A DNA stretch of 64,000 bases. Origin: Ardenticatenaceae bacterium (lineage in GTDB: Bacteria > Chloroflexota > Anaerolineae > Promineifilales > Promineifilaceae). The stretch's first letter is position 1. Each line of letters opens with the position of its first letter. This document shows, one piece after another, positions 60,858-64,000 of this stretch. The DNA is taken from NCBI GenBank assembly GCA_020634215.1, contig JACKCD010000015.1, positions 47,462-111,461 of the forward strand. Direction: 5' to 3'. A model generated the notes under the pieces. It searched no databases, had not been told where the DNA came from, and worked only from the letters and a program-made list of their open reading frames with translations. Both the position numbers and the translations under genes were made by a program.

Positions 60858-62174
60858 ATGAAACAAAAACGCATTCTGCTATTCTGGCTTCCCCTGTTTG
60901 CAAGCTGGCTGCTGATGAGCAGCGAAAGCCCCATCGTCAGTGCCGTCATCAACCGCCTACCCAACGAGGTGGTCATGCTGGCGGCGCAAGGTATTGCCGT
61001 CAGCCTTTCCATCTTTATTGAAAGCCCCATCATCAACCTGCTTGCCACCGGCACGACGATGGTGCGCGATTACCATTCCTACCGGCTGGTGCGCCGCTTT
61101 ACCATTCACTGGCTCATCTTGCTCACCATTATCACCATTTTGGTGGCCTTTACGCCGCTGTTTGACCTGGTGGTGGTGGGTTGGCTACAGGCTCCGCCCG
61201 ATGTGGCTGTCTGGGTGCGCCCCGGTTTGCAAATTATGACGCTGTGGAGCGCGGCCATTGGCTGGCGGCGGTTTTTGCAGGGGGTGCTGATTCGCTATGA
61301 CCGCACGCGCTACATTGCCTACGGAACGGCCGTTCGTATCTTCACCACCGCCACCACCGCCATTGGCCTGGGACTGTGGAGCAACTGGGCCGGGGCGCTC
61401 ATCGGCCCCACCGCCCTGATGGTCGGGGTCATTTCCGAAGCCCTCATGGCCTCATGGTCCATTCGCCCCCTGCTGCAAGCCGAACTGCATCCCGATGGCC
61501 CCCAAGCCGTTGGCGAACCCCTCACCTATGCCGCCCTTTTTTGGTTTCACCTACCGCTGGTTGGCACCTCGGCCCTCGTTTTTATTGCCCAACCAGTCAT
61601 TGCCTCCAGCCTGGCGCGGCTGTCCAACCCCACGCAGACGCTGGCCGCCTGGCCGATTGTGTTCCAACTGATGCACATGCTGCGCTCCCCCGGCATGGCC
61701 TTGCCCGAAGCGACCATCGCCCTGCTGGATGAGCCAGATAGCTTCAAGGCACTGCGCCGCTTTAGCCTCACCGTGGCGGCGGTTATCCTGGCTGTCACCA
61801 CGCTGGTCGCTTTTTCCCCGCTGGCGCATCTTTATCTTTACCAGATTCAGGATACTGACCCCACTATCGGCCCCATTGCCGAAGCTGGTTTGGTGATGTT
61901 TTTGCTGCTACCGGCGGTAACGGCCGTTGTTTCCTGGCTGCGCGGTGTCCTCATTTTCAAACGCGCCACCCCCATTGTCAACGTGGGCATGGCCCTCAAT
62001 CTGTCCACCACCCTGCTCATTTTGTGGCTGGGCGTTACCAGCCAGTGGAACGGCCTGACAACCGGGGCACTGGCACTAACCATTGCTCTTGTTCTGGAAT
62101 GCGGCTTTTTATATTGGCAAATGCAGCAAAAAATGCAGCAGCAGTTGGTGATGCGTTCGGCGGCATCGCTTTGA
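60858..62174 (+). CDS. Multi-spanning membrane protein, MATE/ANKH-like
   Basis: A 438-residue protein with about 10-12 hydrophobic segments. The N-terminus FWLPLFASWLLMSSESPIVSAVINRLPNEVVMLAAQGIAVSLSIFIESPIINLLATGTTMVRD resembles the ANKH (progressive ankylosis) branch of the MATE-like transporters, with a two-half repeat (a second half starts near LPLVGTSALVFIAQPVIAS). Possible substrates are citrate, phosphate compounds or lipids, but this is only similarity. It has a weak ribosome-binding site and stands alone. Confidence 0.6.
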   Translation: MKQKRILLFWLPLFASWLLMSSESPIVSAVINRLPNEVVMLAAQGIAVSLSIFIESPIINLLATGTTMVRDYHSYRLVRRFTIHWLILLTIITILVAFTPLFDLVVVGWLQAPPDVAVWVRPGLQIMTLWSAAIGWRRFLQGVLIRYDRTRYIAYGTAVRIFTTATTAIGLGLWSNWAGALIGPTALMVGVISEALMASWSIRPLLQAELHPDGPQAVGEPLTYAALFWFHLPLVGTSALVFIAQPVIASSLARLSNPTQTLAAWPIVFQLMHMLRSPGMALPEATIALLDEPDSFKALRRFSLTVAAVILAVTTLVAFSPLAHLYLYQIQDTDPTIGPIAEAGLVMFLLLPAVTAVVSWLRGVLIFKRATPIVNVGMALNLSTTLLILWLGVTSQWNGLTTGALALTIALVLECGFLYWQMQQKMQQQLVMRSAASL

Positions 62175-62310
62175 GGATGGGTTGATACGGCTTTATGATT
62201 GATTGATACTCTGTGATGCTGGTTTTCACTGCGTTTTGAGATATTTGTGCTGGTTATTTTGCAAACGGCCGTTTCTCCCCATCACTATTCTGAACAGCTA
62301 AAAACGGGGG

Positions 62311-62330
62311 TGTAACGTTCCTGTAACGTT
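62311..62330 (+). promoter_or_regulatory. Direct repeats TGTAACGTT
   Basis: Two exact copies of TGTAACGTT (62311-62319 and 62322-62330) are spaced 11 bases apart, one helical turn, just before the small gene at 62350. This is the arrangement of a tandem response-regulator site. Confidence 0.45.
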
Positions 62331-62349
62331 TGATGTGCATAATAGGGGT

Positions 62350-62547
62350 ATGAACAACGACTACCAAGCTTATTTAATCCGCTTTCAGCGTCGCCCTGAG
62401 GCGAACGCATGGCGAGCCACGTTAGAAAATGCACATTCTAGCGAAGTGGTTCAGTTTGCAACGGAAAAAGAGCTGCTGCTTTTTTTGCTACAGCGGTTGT
62501 CTAGCTGGCAGGAGAAGCGTGCAGATGTAAATCAAGCGATGGGGTAA
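62350..62547 (+). CDS. Small protein of unknown function
   Basis: A 65-residue soluble protein from ATG 62350 (after AGGGGT). It begins MNNDYQAYLIRFQRRPEANAWRATLENAHSSEVVQFATEKELLLFLLQRLS, trimmed here to its two parts: an N-terminal strand pair (Y-L-I-R-F-Q-R) and a C-terminal helix (EKELLLFLLQRL). It looks like a stand-alone domain of the type that binds proteins. It is preceded by two direct TGTAACGTT repeats. Confidence 0.6.
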   Translation: MNNDYQAYLIRFQRRPEANAWRATLENAHSSEVVQFATEKELLLFLLQRLSSWQEKRADVNQAMG

Positions 62548-62553
62548 ATGAAG

Positions 62554-64000
62554 CTATTGGTTAGCCAAAGCGGCTAATTTTTGCTGGATCGTTTGGATGT
62601 CGGGATGGGTGGAAACGGCCGTTTTCAACAAAATATCCCGCGCCTGCTCAAAAAACGGCCGCGCTTGCTCCCGCTGCCCCATTGCCCAACAAACTTCACC
62701 CAAATTTTTCAGCGGTGCCGCCTTTTCAGGATGTTGGGCAATAAAAACCTCGGCTTGAATAGCCAGAGCTTGCTCAAAATAGACACGCGCCTGCTCATAA
62801 TCCGCCTGTGCCAGAAAAAGTTCCCCTAACGCATTGAGGCTGCGCGCCGTGTGCGGGTGCTTGTAGCCGACTGCCTGTTTGCGAATAGACAGTGCCATCT
62901 CTAAATAATTTTGCGCTGCCACAAAATCCCCCTGCCGAATAGCAAGAAGCCCCATATTTTGCAAGCTTACAGCCATAAAGGGATGGTCAGGTGCCAGCAC
63001 TTTTTGCCGCAGATGCAGCCCGCGTTCTAAATAGGTCTGGGCGGCGGCAAGCTCACCCAGATTTAGCAACGCGACACCCAAGTTGTTATAGCAGGATGCG
63101 TCCACCGGTGAGGGATCATCATCCCCCTCTGTGTGTGGGGGCAAGGCTCTTTCTAAATAAGTTTTTGCCTGTTGGTAGCTTCCTTGGTGCGTAAGCAGAT
63201 AACCAATATTACTCAGAAGAATTCTCATATGGGGGTGGTCTGGTTCGTAGATGGCCTCGTAGACTGTCAATGCCTCTTTGAAGGCTGCCCACGCTGCCTG
63301 ATAATCCCCCGACCGCATGTGCAGCGCAGCCAGGCTATTTAAGCATCTGGCAACTTGGGTGTGATAGCGACCATATAGCTGCTGATTGAGGGTCAAGGCT
63401 TGTTCTAAATATTTTTGCGAAGCGGCAAAATCGGCCATTCTATGTAAATAGCCGCCGAGAAAAAAGGCAAGCTGTGCGGTTAAAGCGGTCTCTTTTTCTG
63501 TTGTCGTGTGAATAAGGTGGCGCACCTGGGTAAGGGTGACGGGCAATGTGTAGGCGGCAGCTGTGGCTTCTAGGCTGCGACTACATAGGGTGACAATGGT
63601 TTGGCAAACGGCCGTTCTTCCCACCTCAGTTGGCAAATAAAGCTGGGTAAACCGCACCAGCAGCCGGTGCATGACCACCGTTTGCGGCTCAGCCTGCCGC
63701 AAAAAGCCCAGTGACAGCAAACGAGACAGCCCATCTTCGGCCAGAAGCTCGGCCAACAAATCGCGTTCTTCCCCTTTGTCTGGCTGGAGCGTGGCAATGA
63801 GCAAAGACGACGGAATCGGTTCGCCGGGGGCAAAACAAGCCGCCCGTTCCAATAGCTGTCGTGCCATGGCATCAGTCTCATCCGTTGGGTCAAGCTGCTC
63901 CAGGCTAAACGCAAAGGTGCGCGCCAGATTCCGTTCATGTGCCGTGGGTGAATGGTCACTGCCGCGCCCCTGAAGCGAAGGGTGTTGCAGGGGGCCAATC
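62554..64000 (-). CDS. TPR-repeat protein, N-terminal part beyond the window
   Basis: The frame is open to the right edge, so the 5' end is missing (about 482 codons are seen). At least eight tetratricopeptide repeats of 42 residues are present in the C-terminal two thirds. Their pattern resembles kinesin-light-chain repeats (YLEQALTLNQQLYGRYHTQVARCLNSLAALHMRSGDYQAA, LNNLGVALLNLGELAAAQTYLERGL, SLNALGELFLAQADYEQARVYFEQALAIQ). The preceding part (about codons 1-150) reads FSLEQLDPTDETDAMARQLL and LDPTD/ERAACFAPGEPIPSSLL, like the winged-helix arm of NB-ARC/STAND regulators. The full gene may be a STAND-type signalling ATPase; this cannot be proved from the window. Confidence 0.75.
   Translation of the reverse strand, partial: IGPLQHPSLQGRGSDHSPTAHERNLARTFAFSLEQLDPTDETDAMARQLLERAACFAPGEPIPSSLLIATLQPDKGEERDLLAELLAEDGLSRLLSLGFLRQAEPQTVVMHRLLVRFTQLYLPTEVGRTAVCQTIVTLCSRSLEATAAAYTLPVTLTQVRHLIHTTTEKETALTAQLAFFLGGYLHRMADFAASQKYLEQALTLNQQLYGRYHTQVARCLNSLAALHMRSGDYQAAWAAFKEALTVYEAIYEPDHPHMRILLSNIGYLLTHQGSYQQAKTYLERALPPHTEGDDDPSPVDASCYNNLGVALLNLGELAAAQTYLERGLHLRQKVLAPDHPFMAVSLQNMGLLAIRQGDFVAAQNYLEMALSIRKQAVGYKHPHTARSLNALGELFLAQADYEQARVYFEQALAIQAEVFIAQHPEKAAPLKNLGEVCWAMGQREQARPFFEQARDILLKTAVSTHPDIQTIQQKLAALANQ

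Larger units (their letters stand above)
1..64000. repeat. Highly iterated palindrome AACGGCCGTT, dispersed over the whole window
   Basis: The 10-base palindrome AACGGCCGTT, or its 8-base core ACGGCCGT with one altered flank, is present about 80 times by eye, on average once per 750-800 bases. Approximate starts include 1047, 1603, 2612, 3938, 4846, 5238, 6294, 6466, 9050, 10243, 11516, 12237, 15043, 16596, 18775, 20418, 23767, 24580, 25887, 26147, 26768, 28347, 28800, 29320, 29635, 31207, 31790, 33955, 38247, 39185, 39369, 43606, 44330, 45712, 47428, 48228, 49630, 50791, 51046, 55738, 56893, 58050, 59533, 59830, 61325, 62264 and 62612. It occurs both in genes and between them. The longest empty stretches are about 51.06-55.73 kb, 34.4-38.0 kb, 20.43-23.76 kb and 39.77-43.04 kb. 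It resembles HIP1 of cyanobacteria in behaviour, not in sequence. Its function is unknown. Confidence 0.9.

Noticed and set aside
1..64000. tRNA, rRNA genes, integrase or insertion sequences
   Set aside because: No tRNA-like cloverleaf, rRNA segment, transposase or integrase was noticed; a covariance-model scan was not possible, so a missed tRNA cannot be excluded.

Overview
The window looks like chromosomal DNA from a member of the Chloroflexota, probably from the Anaerolineae/Caldilineae/Ardenticatenia side; this is inferred, not tested. The hints are a DNA topoisomerase I with a small zinc-ribbon-like domain in front, an isoleucyl-tRNA synthetase with HHAWG and EMHKS in place of HIGH and KMSKS, many single-copy lipoproteins with LLAGC-type lipoboxes, a beta-propeller lipoprotein ending in LPLV-His, and the mix of housekeeping genes. 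Two genome-wide sequence habits stand out. The palindrome AACGGCCGTT (core ACGGCCGT) occurs about 80 times in 64 kb by eye, inside and between genes. Intergenic spaces are filled with short tandem repeats of 7-base units (GGAGATT, GAGAATT, GTAATCA/GTAATCG, GGGAGAC, GGGTGTA), usually followed by their own inverted copy. Both resemble the highly iterated palindromes and heptameric STRRs known from cyanobacteria.

Layout. 0-8 kb: topA, a decayed MFS transporter, a SET-domain methyltransferase preceded by a translationally coupled 34-residue Lys/Arg-rich peptide gene, then a 2OG-Fe(II) oxygenase, MoaD/ThiS-like carrier and acetamidase/formamidase group. 8-19.5 kb: surface lipoproteins (BNR propeller, an S41-like protein lacking the protease residues, a TolB-like propeller), a small methyltransferase, an Eis-like acetyltransferase, a divergent FtsH and a YugP-type membrane metallopeptidase. 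19.5-27.6 kb: rocD behind a terminator-containing leader, two P-loop kinases, a membrane protein/XRE pair, Spy-like, DinB, signal peptidase I, OsmC, a PaaI thioesterase and small proteins. 27.6-39.9 kb (minus strand): sbcDC, a kelch protein, ileS, an unknown gene and an AlaX editing protein behind a T-box leader.

39.9-43 kb holds two receiver-only response regulators, an MBL-fold hydrolase, a small membrane protein and a broken folD. 43-51.6 kb holds a PatB/MalY C-S lyase, a DedA pair and a MacAB/Lol-like ABC exporter operon, one ATPase of which carries a C-terminal AbrB-like domain. 51.7-55.5 kb is an AT-richer two-gene cassette: a 904-residue N6-adenine DNA methylase with specificity-like C-terminal region, overlapping a ComEC-like MBL-fold protein. 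It contains no AACGGCCGTT site, and is the best candidate in the window for a poorly described defence-type module. 55.6-64 kb holds a secreted alpha/beta hydrolase, an M20 dipeptidase, an MBL hydrolase, an FAD-linked sugar-alcohol/aldonolactone oxidase, a multi-spanning exporter-like protein, a small conserved protein and a TPR protein cut by the right edge.

Most genes are in short units with intrinsic terminators or heptamer hairpins between them. The repeats have also entered coding sequence: an in-frame segment of ileS and the C-termini of sbcD and dedA are repeat-derived. Two genes (MFS, folD) carry several frameshifts each and may be decaying or may reflect poor local sequence quality.
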